In this document: piece by piece, positions 54,801 through 64,000 of the stretch
How the letters are laid out: every line of letters starts with the position of its first letter
Position numbering within the stretch: position 1 is the first letter of the stretch
NCBI GenBank assembly: GCA_000729835.1
Contig: JFHB01000010.1
Coordinates: 124,001-188,000 of the forward strand
Reading direction: 5' to 3'
Source of the DNA: Atkinsonella hypoxylon
Lineage: Eukaryota > Ascomycota > Sordariomycetes > Hypocreales > Clavicipitaceae
DNA length: 64,000 nt
Position numbers and translations under genes: made by a program
Notes under the pieces: generated by a model
What the model was told of the DNA's origin: nothing
The model's input: the letters and a program-made list of their open reading frames with translations, nothing else
Databases searched by the model: none

Positions 54801-55962
54801 ATGATGGCAAGAGAGATGCCGCCATCCACGTTGGTCTACACTAATTCTCTCAATTCTAGAGACCCTTGGAACAAACCTCAGAGGTGCGGGATCAACGTTC
54901 CCATATCTGGCAATGCTGCGTCAAACTAACAATGTGCGCAGTGCGTTGGCTGATCCGTACGGTACCGCCAGCTTCGGCCATGGAATTCACGCTCATCCCA
55001 AGTAAGGACCAGAACCTAATTATGGAGAACCATTGGTGGATATCTTTTAATTAACATTGCGAATTAGTGGTATTAATTACAATGGGAACTCTTACAACCA
55101 GACTACCGTCATTCCTCGGAATTCCAACATCTTCAACTCGCGAGTCGACGCCTCATCTACTTCCGGTTTTGCCTCTCGCCCGCAAATGGTAGGCTCATCA
55201 TCCGTGGGCCCTGCTACACTGGGTGCTTATCAGCACTCAGGCAAGGCTGCGTCGTGGGATAGTCATGACGGTTACTCGCCCACCGGGTCGCTTGAAGACA
55301 TCGTGACATCGCCCAGCCTGTCAGATTACTCCGTTGATAACGTCATGGGGTTGGGCAGCCCCAACCAAAAGTCACGATCCGGTGGCAAGCGAGGATCCCA
55401 ACGTCGGCCGTCGAACCGAGATGAGTTTGATGGTCCTCACCAATTCCTCCAGCGCCCTCCACAAGAAGTGATCGATATGCAGGAGCGGGAGCTGCCACAT
55501 TTGCCCACCAATCTCCATGTCCAGGAGCAGGATGCCGTACTGAATGAAGTCAACGACCGATTGTCGCAATGCGCCTTCGACTTTGTCGCCAAATACCAGT
55601 TTCCCATTCCGCTGACGCAGGACATGAGACCTGTGGAAAGGCCGCAAGATCGAGAATGGACAGAGTGGGTATACTTGCTCAAACGACTGGCCACCAAGCG
55701 ACGCATTCCCGCTAGGGTGCTGTACAATGGCCAGATCAAGCAATTTGTGACGATCCTGGAGAACTCGCTCGAGATGCGTCACGCCGCGAAACACCAAAGC
55801 CGTCCCTTAAAGGACGACCGAAACATTTTACAGCTCATTTCGGCAGGAATTCAAGTCGCCAAAATCCTCAAGGATGCATCGGCCATGGACTACCTTGACC
55901 GATTATACGTTGATACAGAAACCAGGATTCTGGAACGCACCAAGGGGCGATTCCGATCCTAA
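54801..55962 (+). CDS. Conserved-looking fungal protein of unknown function (345 aa)
   Basis: Not recognised as a named family. Three exons (54801-54883, 54942-55001, 55068-55962) were assembled. Intron 1 (58 bp) has a GTGCGG donor and an ACTAAC branch point; intron 2 (66 bp) has GTAAGG and TTAAC. The spliced start reads MMAREMPPSTLVYTNSLNSR, then ALADPYGTASFGHGIHAHP, then NGINYNGNSYNQTTV. Residues to about 165 are Ser/Asn/Gly-rich and probably disordered, with a SPTGSLEDIVTSPSLSDYS block that looks like a phosphorylation-rich motif. The C-terminal ~170 residues are compact and helical (REWTEWVYLLKRLATKRRIP; LYNGQIKQFVTILENSLEMR; ILQLISAGIQVAKILKDASA). The preceding 6.8-kb intergenic DNA suggests complex regulation. 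Nuclear regulator is a guess from composition only. An additional 5' exon is possible because TCATTGCAG lies just before the ATG. Confidence 0.8.
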
Positions 55963-58017
55963 ATTTTTCGTTGCGGCTTCAAGTATGTCGACAACTTCCA
56001 CGTTTTAGCATGCACCAGATTGCAAGATTGAAAAGAAGGATGAATGAGGAAGGGAGCAGGCGGGACTCTTACACGACCCCTTTGTCGCTAGAGGCCCTAG
56101 CTCCCGTTATTACCATGTTTATTTTGGATAGTACAGTATTATGCCTACATGGCTATACATTTTTACGGCCACGAAGAGGTAGTGGATATGCCTTATGATG
56201 ACGTCTCTCAAAACTTGTGCGTACGCGCTGACTAGTCTTGTCTCCGGAACTGGAGGGCCTCTTCAATACGGCTGATAAGATGTTGCAAGGAAGCAACTAC
56301 ATTCTTTTTCCAAACGAAGAGGATGCGGCAGGCGGATACAATTCCTTTTTTGCCTGGTCATTGCGGGATGGCCGCTTATATGGATCATATTGTGTATTTA
56401 CTCTTTTCTATCTTGGTTTTGCTCGATCTCGGCTCTAGCATGATTCGCAAAGCAACTGTTCTGTTGAGGGATTTGCCTTGAGCGTCATGCTGGTGAGAGT
56501 TGTACGAGTAACTGTCGGAGGTTGTAAAGTCGCCTGAGTTGGACGTAGTGCTAACGTATTATGTCAGTGGGCGGTGGCCAGGCACGGTCATGTAAAGATT
56601 TTGAGCATACACTGTATAGTTGCTACGCACAAATGATTTGTTTTTGTCTTTGTTTTAATGCTGCTAAAAATCCAGTCGAATGTGTGTTTCTCAGCTCACT
56701 TGTATCATCAGAACACACCAAGCGTTCCCGTAGCGGGAGAGAAGTTATCAAATTAGGCGCTCGCCTGAGGTGTTTATGCCTCCAACTCACTCTTTGGGAA
56801 TAGAATCTTAGCTCTACCATCGGAATACGTCTTCATGCTTCTCATACGGCACCCAGTTCAATTCTGAATCGGAATCTCCCTGGTCCAGCAGACGGCAAAT
56901 GTCAGTTGGCCCAATTCGCGCAGCACTATTCCGCACGGTAACTAACAACCTGCAGAATTCGGCTTGTGTCACTTTCCGTACCCGGTTGAACCCGAGAAAT
57001 AGGACGTGGGAACAATTTGTCCCTCTTGTCTCTCTTTTGTTACGCCACAATGCCTACCGCCAACATCACTGCCATTGTTTTTTTAGTCACTATTCTTCCG
57101 TCGCCACGGGTTGTTCAACATGTCCAAGGGATGTTTGTCTTCTTTTCAAGTTGACATAGTGATTATCTACTTATAAAAAAAAAAAAAAAACAGTAATTCA
57201 CCGTAATAGCCAGCTACGATATGATCACAATGCTAGGCTCGTCGGTGCTGTCAGCGAGGGGCGTATGAACACTAGTTATGCTGTTACAAAAGAAAATGGC
57301 TGGGATCTCGCTCTCACGCATGGAGAGGGAGAAGGGTGGGGGCTAAACAGAACCCAGTCAACGGTTGGCGGTTAGCCCATCTGGCGTCAGATTAATAACT
57401 AACTATTGACCAGACCAGACATGATACATGTGCCTTGTAGCCAAGCGGTCAGCCCGTCGCGATGAGATGCTCGGCCACCGAAGCGTTGATTCGGTCAGCC
57501 TGGTGCATGCAACTGGACGTCCATCGTTGAACTGTGTGCATGTGGTCGCATGTGGTCGCATGTGGTCGCATGTGGTCTAGCACCTTCCTGTGGATGGTCA
57601 CTGCTTCTCCAACCCTGGTCGTTCGGTGTTCTATTTAGGCATAGCGCCATGTCTTCCCAAACGAATGAGGCGACTGCCATGACTGTGAGCTTATATTAAG
57701 TCGTCAATTGGTAGCATCCCGTGATACTGTCTTTTGTATGCGACCTGCAAATTATAGCGCATTTTTCAAGTCTCATAATTTGGTCCATGTCGAAGAAACT
57801 GGTCGCCGACTCAACGTTGACGATAAACGAAGCGTTGTGCCAAACGACGGCACAAAACCATCACGTTTCCATGACAGCTGTTAAAGCGGCCTACCTATTG
57901 TAGAGCGAATCAGCAGTTCATCGGCGTCAGCGACAACATCTGAGTATCAGAAGAAGAAGAAGAAGCAAGACGGGAAACCGGCTGGTATTGTAAGGACCGG
58001 AGGTTCTTGGCAACATC
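55963..58017. other. 2.1-kb intergenic region
   Basis: No gene recognised. It contains a 16-A run (57175-57190), a 10-bp tandem repeat (57538-57577), and an AGAAGAAGAAG leader-like tract shortly before the next start codon. Confidence 0.5.
57538..57577. repeat. Tandem repeat, four copies of GCATGTGGTC
   Basis: Four perfect 10-bp units, overlapping a palindrome-like GCATG word each time. Function unknown; may be a factor-binding array or simple slippage. Confidence 0.92.
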
Positions 58018-60553
58018 ATGGCATCAGTTACTTCCCACACGTCCGCTCATTCTTCACTCTACGATTTTGACTCCGCCGGCGACGATGAATCATGGCAGTA
58101 CCTGGACATTTCCAGCGGCACATCGGCGCCAGGCTCAGTAGGACTTCTGTCCAGTCCTGTCAGCGGTAGTTTGAATGGGTATGCCATCGTCGGCTATCCA
58201 CACTTGACGCCGCCCCAAGCTTCAGTCTCGCCTTTGTCGCTGGTAGACATGGACCAAACTATGTTTTTACCGGCAGCTACTACATTTCCGGAACAGAGCG
58301 ACCAATTTAGCAGCCAATCCATGGCGAATAACAGTGTCACATCGCTTGGAACGACGAGCTCGGGAGCAAATCCTTTTTTGACGCCCCAAGACTACCTGTT
58401 TGCGGGGACAGAGAGTGACTTGATACAACAAGAATTGAATGGTGAGTTCAATATGTTCTGGAGACGAATGAATGAGAAAATAAAAGGAAGAAGAAAGAGT
58501 GTAGTATTAAGGAAAATCGACAGAACTGACGAAGTAATGATGTGTCTATAGACCTGGCGCCTTATATGACCAATTTTCAGGCAGACTTCTTCTCGCCGGC
58601 GGAACAACCCCCTACGGTTGCGCAGACACACAACCTGACGACGCAGCCTATCTTTTCACAAGATCCCATGATGATAACGTCGTGGAATGCTAATAGTCCC
58701 AATGCCCCGAATGCACAGATCGTCTCTTTCGAGGATTTACTTCCGTCGCCTCACATAAACAGCACACCATCTGCCTCGTCTATATCCTCGCCACCCAGAT
58801 CACCGCCCATAAAAATTGAAACATCATCGTCGTCGTCATCGTCCCCGTCAAAATCACCCCTTCCAATACGCAAAGTCAAAGAAGGCAAGATCGAGAAGCG
58901 CAAAGCAGGATCATCAGGCAAATTTGTCATCATGACACCAAGCTCTATCAACGCCCAGGCCGGCCGCGTGAACCCATTTGAGTGCTTCGAGACAATGCGG
59001 GCAACACACCGCGGCAGGAAGGGTCCTCTCGCCAATGAAACGAAAGAAAATGCTCTCCAAGTCCGTAGACTAGGTGCCTGCTTCTGCTGCCACAGCCGGA
59101 AAGTTAAGTGTGATAAGGAGCGGCCGTGCAAGCAGTGCAAAAGGCTCATGCTACATGTTCCCCAAGTAGTATGCTGGCAATTCCAAGACTTCATCCCCGT
59201 TTTGTTTCCCGACTTTATTCGCGCCCACTTCAAGAAGGATGAGATGGTCAAGTTCTTAAAGAACAATGTGGACGGGTTCCACGTGGGGGGTGTCGAGCAA
59301 CCATGCGATGTTGAGTTGTTTTCTGGACTGCGCTTTAGCGCTGTATTGAGCGTCGAAGCCAAGTTTTTCACAGCCAAGACGTGTGACGTGCTGCAACATT
59401 GGCATATGAGTTCACATGACGGTCGGCCCAGTCTGCTATCAAATGGCAGTGCCCCTATCGGCCTTGAGTTTAACACATCTGCGCAGAGAGATGGCTTGCG
59501 CAAAAGAGTGAAGGCGTATATCAAAGACATAATCAACGAGCCTTTCTATGCTGAGCAAGTCACCGACTCATTAAGGAGCACCCAATTGCCAATGAAGATT
59601 TTGAGAATTGTTCAGACATATGCAAAACAATCTGATGTAAGTCCGTCAAGTTTCCCATCACCTCCAGCTTCGCACGAAGCAGCTGATAATTTCCGGAAAT
59701 ACTGTCAAATGCCTAACAATCATCAAAGTCACCCTTGGTCAAGCGCGCTCTATCCATCTATGCCATGCACTACATCATGACCCGGCACTTATGCCTCACC
59801 AACAAATCCATCGTCACCCTTCGAAAGTCTGGCCTTGTGCCCCAGAACACGCCCTGGGTAACACCGCGAGTGCTCGCACGCCAGATCAAGTCTCTTGTCG
59901 ACGAGCTCATTATGCGCGAGATGCAAAACATTTTCGACATATTCACCAAGTCCCTGAAACCGAAGCATCGTCGAGAATGGGCACCCTGCACAGCAGCCTT
60001 TCTAGTACTCTGCCTCTTCATGGAAGCTGTTGAGACGACAGCCGAGAACTTTGCGCTCTCGCAAAACGAAATTAACCAGAGAAACATATCGCCGCCGGAA
60101 TATGCCAAGAACTTTGCGCTTAATATATGTCAAGAGGTGGAGAATATGCCGTTCAAGCAATTTGCGTACCAATTCCACAACATTTATCAGACGCATGCCA
60201 AGGATGCAAACACTAAGAGTTTCAATCCGCTGTTCGACAACAGTTTCATGGAACAGAGGGAACTAGATGGTCCGGCGGAAGAAATGGTCAGAAGTATGAG
60301 AGAATTATTCCACGGAGAGGATTGTGAGTTGACCGCACCTACCTATAACACCAGACCTTAACAAAGATTGAGTGCTAATAGCTTTTCTGCTACAGGGCAA
60401 GATCTCCAGTTTCTTGCCGATGACGAGATCATCTTGAACAGGGACGAGAATACCCGTCCTATTGATACCTCATTTCTGTACACAGGCCGCCTGGTAGCCA
60501 AATTTCTTTTGTCATTTATTAACGAGAACATAATTTTTGGAGGACAAATTTGA
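58018..60553 (+). CDS. Zn2Cys6-type fungal transcription regulator
   Basis: A putative nuclear regulator. Four exons (58018-58441, 58552-59636, 59729-60323, 60396-60553) give 753 residues. The N-terminal ~280 residues are Ser/Thr/Pro-rich. The cluster GACFCCHSRKVKCDKERPC, then KQC, gives C-x2-C-x6-C-x5-C-x2-C, but the sixth Cys (VVCWQF) comes after 11 residues instead of the usual 6-8. It is followed by the block FIPVLFPDFIRAHFKKDEM, which I associate with a distinct filamentous-fungal C6 subgroup. The C-terminal half is helical and conserved in style (LSIYAMHYIMTRHLCL; FLVLCLFMEAVETTAE; FLYTGRLVAKFLLSF). Introns are 110, 92 and 72 bp; junctions complete Asp (phase 1), fall between codons (phase 0), and complete Trp (phase 1). 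The zinc cluster sits centrally rather than at the N-terminus, which is unusual for C6 factors. Targets unknown. Confidence 0.88.
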
Positions 60554-61862
60554 ACGAGCCTCATGTGCCGCATGGCCTAGTAGGTCTCTTCAGATACGAA
60601 TAACGATGAGCATGAATCTGTACATTCAAGAAAAGATAAAGCATACGCTACATTGATGAAAGCATGTATGCCCGATTTTAGTCCTGAAGCCACACTTTGT
60701 ATCTATGGGCTCAGGGTGGAGCGGACCGGTTGTCTAGACCTTGGATTGTTCTCCCACGTACGAACGAAAAGTAAAAAGTTACACGCTTGCGCATCGAAAG
60801 CAGCGAGGTGTAGGCAAATTGTGGGTATGTCACGACGAAAGATAATCAAAGCCAAAATAATCGCTCTTCCAAAATCTCTTACCAAGCTCCTCGCACAACC
60901 CAAAAAAAAAAAAGGTCCTTAGTCGAATTGAAGCACAGCGGCGCCATAATCAAGGCGCTTCGAGTGATGACTGAAGATTTCAATGCGCTTGCATAGCCCA
61001 GTCATGGACTCGTGCTCAGGTTTGGATGATTTGAGGTGTGTTGACGAAGAAAAGAGAAGAGAGACGGAGCGATTTGTTGACCGAGAATTTCGTTTTCTCT
61101 AAGATGGTGGAACCATGTCAGTCACGTGATTATTCATATCCCGCAGGCTTTTACTTAAGCGCAAGGGTATTGCCATGCTAGATCTCTTTCTTTTTCTTCT
61201 TTCTTTTCTTCACACACATACATTCGGGCACGATTAATCAACCGGTAACGATTTCGCCAACTTGCTACCGGTCATATTTGCGTGCCAGAGTAACTGGTTT
61301 TACTGTATTCATAATTACGGCGAGGTTCTCATATCTCTTCGATTTTGTGGTACTCCCGACAGATTATCTGGGCTGGCTGTTCGATTTTGGTAGTAATCCA
61401 AGTTGTTGTGCGTATTCTGACGAATCGGTATTGCAGTGGGTATCTGGAGAGCGTCACTGCTTTGCTTTGCTCTAGCTCATATCTCGTGGACGGAATGTTC
61501 CTTCCCTGATACAAAGCTTGAGGAGAGTCACCCGTAGAGACTCGTTAAATAAAATCAAGGCGCGGCAAGCATATGGCCCTCCATGGTCCTTGCGTTTACA
61601 CAAAAACTTGCACGTCAAGAATCGCAGCTGACGACGCTTCATGATCTGCCTTCAATGCATTATGCATCCGTCTCCCACCTATGATATCCGCTCATTCCAT
61701 GCGCTGACCCTGCTACCATATATTTACATCTGACTATCGCAGCTTTGGACCAACTCGAACCGTTCCTGCCCTCTTTCTCTACATTTTTGCGGTGGCTTTC
61801 GAGGGTATCTCTGCGACAGCCAGTACACCTTGTTGAACAAATACTGGAAACAAGGAGGCCAT
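60554..61862. other. 1.3-kb intergenic region, no gene seen
   Basis: Contains a 12-A run (60902-60913) and a pyrimidine-rich stretch (TTTCTTTTTCTTCTTTC near 61188-61212). No conserved reading frame, tRNA or rRNA was recognised. Confidence 0.5.
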
Positions 61863-62456
61863 ATGACTTATTCCGACCATCAGACACATAACATCCGGCT
61901 GGAGATCATATTTCTAGCAACAGCTGTGCTCATCCTTGTTTCGTTCCTAGCAGTCTTAATACTAGTTTGTATCAGCCTCAAGCATTCGCATAAGCCCAAT
62001 GGAAGCGATGCGCGAACCACATGGGGAGGATCGTGGAATGAGCAATAGGATGCTGGTCCTTCAAAACCGTATCGAGACGATGAGAACTTCTTCGATGAAC
62101 TTCGACGACGAAGCGTGCCTAGTGCGGAAGATGTCGGGAGGGAGTTTAAAAGCCTCAAGAAATTGATGCCACTGACGATTCCAAGTAATAACAATCCTGC
62201 ACATGAAAGACGCCCAGGAGACTTGAATCGAGACTTGAATCTGAACACTACACGCATGTGTCAACAAACGAATCATCAAGCTTTGGAGCACACTTTAGAG
62301 TATGAAGACCCCATATTGGGCGAATTGGAGTCCCCCTCTTCCTGCACATCACGTGAACAGGTGCCTGGCTCAGCGACACGACGATTCGACAGGGCGGGGT
62401 ACCATAATGAAAATTGTGATTTGGAGGCTCAAGATTCCGAGGATTCCGAGCCGTAA
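61863..62456 (+). pseudogene. Small single-pass membrane protein ORF interrupted by an in-frame TAG
   Basis: From ATG 61863 the frame encodes MTYSDHQTHNIRLE, one strong hydrophobic segment (IIFLATAVLILVSFLAVLIL), a Lys/His stop-transfer stretch, and then TAG at 62046-62048. The same frame continues without interruption as DAGPSKPYRDDENFFDELRR through SAEDVGREFKSLKKLMP to the stop at 62454-62456, for a total of 197 codons. The downstream half is hydrophilic and coding-like. Three readings are possible: a nonsense-mutated gene, a short 61-residue membrane protein with an unrelated open frame behind it, or an intron ending in the AG of CAATAG (best donor GTTTGT at about 61966, which lacks a good branch point). 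No family was recognised. Confidence 0.4.
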
Positions 62457-62673
62457 TCGCGTGTCGTATGATTGTGAAAAGCGGACGGTCAAGGGTTGCG
62501 ATGTCTTGTACAAAAGAAGTTGACTCTTTTCATTAGGCTAGTTAGCTAATTCTTTGCGGAGTTCTACCATGAACCCATGCCGTGATCTATCTGGCTTGCT
62601 CCCGTTATACTTCGCTCCCCGTTGGCTGTGATATACAATGGTGTTGCAGTTGATCGTTTGAATCCAGTCATGA

Positions 62674-63010
62674 TTATGTGCTTTGCTTCTTGAGATCGCG
62701 AGCGGCCAATTTCAAGTTGACGTTGCACTCCTCGTAAGCTCGGCCAGCACCGAAGCCAGCGCCGATGAAAGCAGGGAAGGCTCGTCGTTTGAATAAGAGG
62801 ACAGAGAAGACAACACCGAAACCGAGACCGATTGTAGACTTGACAAGGAGATTTGACAGACAGCGATCCCACTAGAGACCATTCGATTAGTTGAAGACGC
62901 TCGTGTCTATTTCTGTATGGAATTGGCACTACCTTCTCGTTGAGGAGAGCCTCGCTAACGGGTCTGGAAATGGCGCTTGATGGCGCAGGTGCAGCCGCAG
63001 ACTCAGCCAT
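62674..63010 (-). CDS. MIC10: MICOS complex subunit Mic10
   Basis: Small inner-membrane protein that bends membranes at mitochondrial crista junctions. Two exons (62933-63010, 62674-62871) give 91 residues. The 61-bp intron is phase 0 with an ACTAATC branch point; exon 1 ends LLNEK and exon 2 resumes WDRCLSNLLVKSTIGLGFG. Two hydrophobic segments form the hairpin, each with the glycine motif needed for Mic10 oligomerisation: IGLGFGVVFSVLLF and FPAFIGAGFGAGRAY, separated by the basic loop KRR. The C-terminus is LAARDLKKQST. Reading through the intron gives a false 148-residue product. It is head-to-head with URB2 across 428 bp. Confidence 0.96.
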
Positions 63011-63438
63011 TGTGGATTCTAATCATGTGCGCATCAGCACTCAAGAGCGGTTTTAGCAGAAGAATGGCCTCCAATGACTTACATTGATAGTAGAATTATT
63101 GTGAGGGGGATGTGGCTTCGAGCTATCAGCAGCTACTTTTTGGAGACTCTGATGTCAACCCCACGAAAAGCAGTCGGCGAATGGCTCATGGTACCCGAAG
63201 GCGGTGAGAACGCAATCAGCGGCATGCGGGTTGCTTGACCGGCAGAATTTTTGGAATTTTTGGCTCACTGATCAGCGGGTAGCTGCAGCAGAGCATCGTG
63301 CGGCCGACAGGACTGGCCTTCATACTTTTTTTCTTCTTCCTTATTGAAAATTTATGGCCTGAATCGGAACTTGATGTGCGCTAATTCTTGTCCTCTTCTT
63401 GCCAATTGTGCATGTTACTTAGGAGGAAATAGCCGAGC
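63011..63438. promoter_or_regulatory. Divergent intergenic promoter region, MIC10 / URB2
   Basis: 428 bp between outward-facing start codons. It includes a T/C-rich tract (TTTTTTTCTTCTTCC near 63326-63342). Specific sites were not recognised. Confidence 0.5.
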
Positions 63439-64000
63439 ATGGTACGTTAGCTCTTTAGCATTAGTACGAGCGATAGTTGACCAGTGTAGGACGATACGGA
63501 CCTCATAAAAACAGTGAGAGGCCTAGATCAGAATGGCCCCGGCGAAAATGGTGAAAATCTCGAATCATTATGGAAACTCCTGGTTGCGAGTCCCGAAAAC
63601 AACTTTCATGCTGCCGAAGAAAGTTGTCTGCGGTGGCTTCTGAAATCCATGAACGGCTCTTCAGAAGCAGCCGAGAAAATGCGACGATACCCTCTAACTT
63701 GGACGATCATTGATTGTGTTTTGCAGAGAATACCTCTGTTTTCACTTGCAAAATCTCTTGCGGACAGGAAATTCCTTTCGATACTACAACGCACGCTAGA
63801 AGACGTTGCCCAGCCGGTCGAGTCCACGCACAAATCCTTATCAGCGAAACGCAAGCGATCGACATCAACTCTCTCACTAGACATCTTGAGAAGTCATGAG
63901 GGGTGTCTAGACACTGCTCAGTCTCTTTTAGTGTCACTGAAGCGCCTACTTGATCGACTGAGCGATACTGCAGAGATATTTTCTCGAGACAAGCTCGGAG
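63439..64000 (+). CDS. URB2: Nucleolar pre-ribosome assembly protein Urb2/Npa2, N-terminal part (3' end beyond the window)
   Basis: Early 60S ribosome assembly factor acting in the nucleolus on 27S pre-rRNA. The first coding exon appears to be the start codon alone (63439-63441), followed directly by a 48-bp intron (63442-63489, GTACGT donor, GTTGAC branch point, GTGTAG). Exon 2 begins DDTDLIKTVRGLDQNGPGEN and runs open to the window edge, about 170 codons. Conserved Urb2 N-terminal features are LWKLLVASPENNFHAAEE, CLRWLLKSMNGSSEAAEKMR, YPLTWTIIDCVLQRIPLFSL and AKSLADRKFLSILQRTL. An in-frame TAG three codons before the ATG rules out an earlier start in that exon, and no in-frame ATG follows for more than 50 codons of exon 2. 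The rest of this long helical-repeat protein lies beyond the window. Confidence 0.9.

Noticed and set aside
62564..63010. 148-codon reading of the MIC10 locus without splicing
   Set aside because: The unspliced frame loses the glycine motifs; splicing 62872-62932 restores the full Mic10 sequence.

Overview
The window is nuclear DNA of a filamentous ascomycete, most likely a Sordariomycete and probably Hypocreales. The evidence is short GT-AG introns of about 45-210 bp with CTAAC/CTAAT-type branch points, a typical filamentous-fungal gene set (class II cAMP phosphodiesterase, Zn2Cys6 and C2H2 regulators, alternative NADH dehydrogenase, MICOS subunit), and intergenic DNA rich in CCTAGGTACC-like words. 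The genus assignment is inference; nothing in the window names the species. No prophage, plasmid, CRISPR array, rRNA or convincing tRNA was seen.

Layout. 1-13 kb: the 5' part of a TRK1 K+ transporter (minus, runs off the window), TFIIH helicase XPB/Ssl2 (minus), a head-to-head CHY zinc-finger protein (plus), proteasome subunit alpha4 (minus) and an alternative NADH dehydrogenase (minus). 13-23 kb: a RING/ZZ/SH3 protein (minus), then a compact mitochondrial block of two head-to-head pairs: enoyl-CoA hydratase with a cysteine-synthase-like enzyme, and a mitochondrially targeted orphan with ribosomal protein bL19m. 24-30 kb: alpha-actinin and D-2-hydroxyglutarate/D-lactate dehydrogenase (both plus). 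31.8-34.5 kb: an orphan protein with a Cys/His core and a repetitive Gly/Arg/Ser and Gln/Pro tail. 35-39 kb: sideroflexin (plus), convergent with long-form tRNase Z (minus). 39-43 kb: gene-poor DNA with a degenerate inverted duplication. 42.9-46 kb: cAMP phosphodiesterase PDE1 (plus) and a broken flavin-reductase-like pseudogene (minus). 46-61 kb: a C2H2 factor (minus) and a conserved-looking protein of unknown function (plus), separated by 6.8 kb of divergent intergenic DNA, then a Zn2Cys6-type regulator (plus). 61.8-64 kb: a small membrane ORF broken by an in-frame stop, MIC10 (minus), and the 5' part of URB2 (plus, runs off the window).

The genes are mostly housekeeping and do not form one pathway. 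Mitochondrial functions are over-represented (NADH dehydrogenase, beta-oxidation hydratase, bL19m, D-2HG dehydrogenase, sideroflexin, MIC10, probably tRNase Z). Many introns were reconstructed by hand from splice signals and reading-frame continuity. Several gene structures are unusual: a 7-nt microexon in PRE6, a start-codon-only first coding exon in URB2, a 5-nt first coding exon in the CHY gene, a GC-AG intron in enoyl-CoA hydratase, and two stop-free introns whose length is a multiple of three. No clear new multi-gene system was found. The best candidate for undescribed biology is the orphan Cys/His-RGG-like protein at 31.8-34.5 kb.
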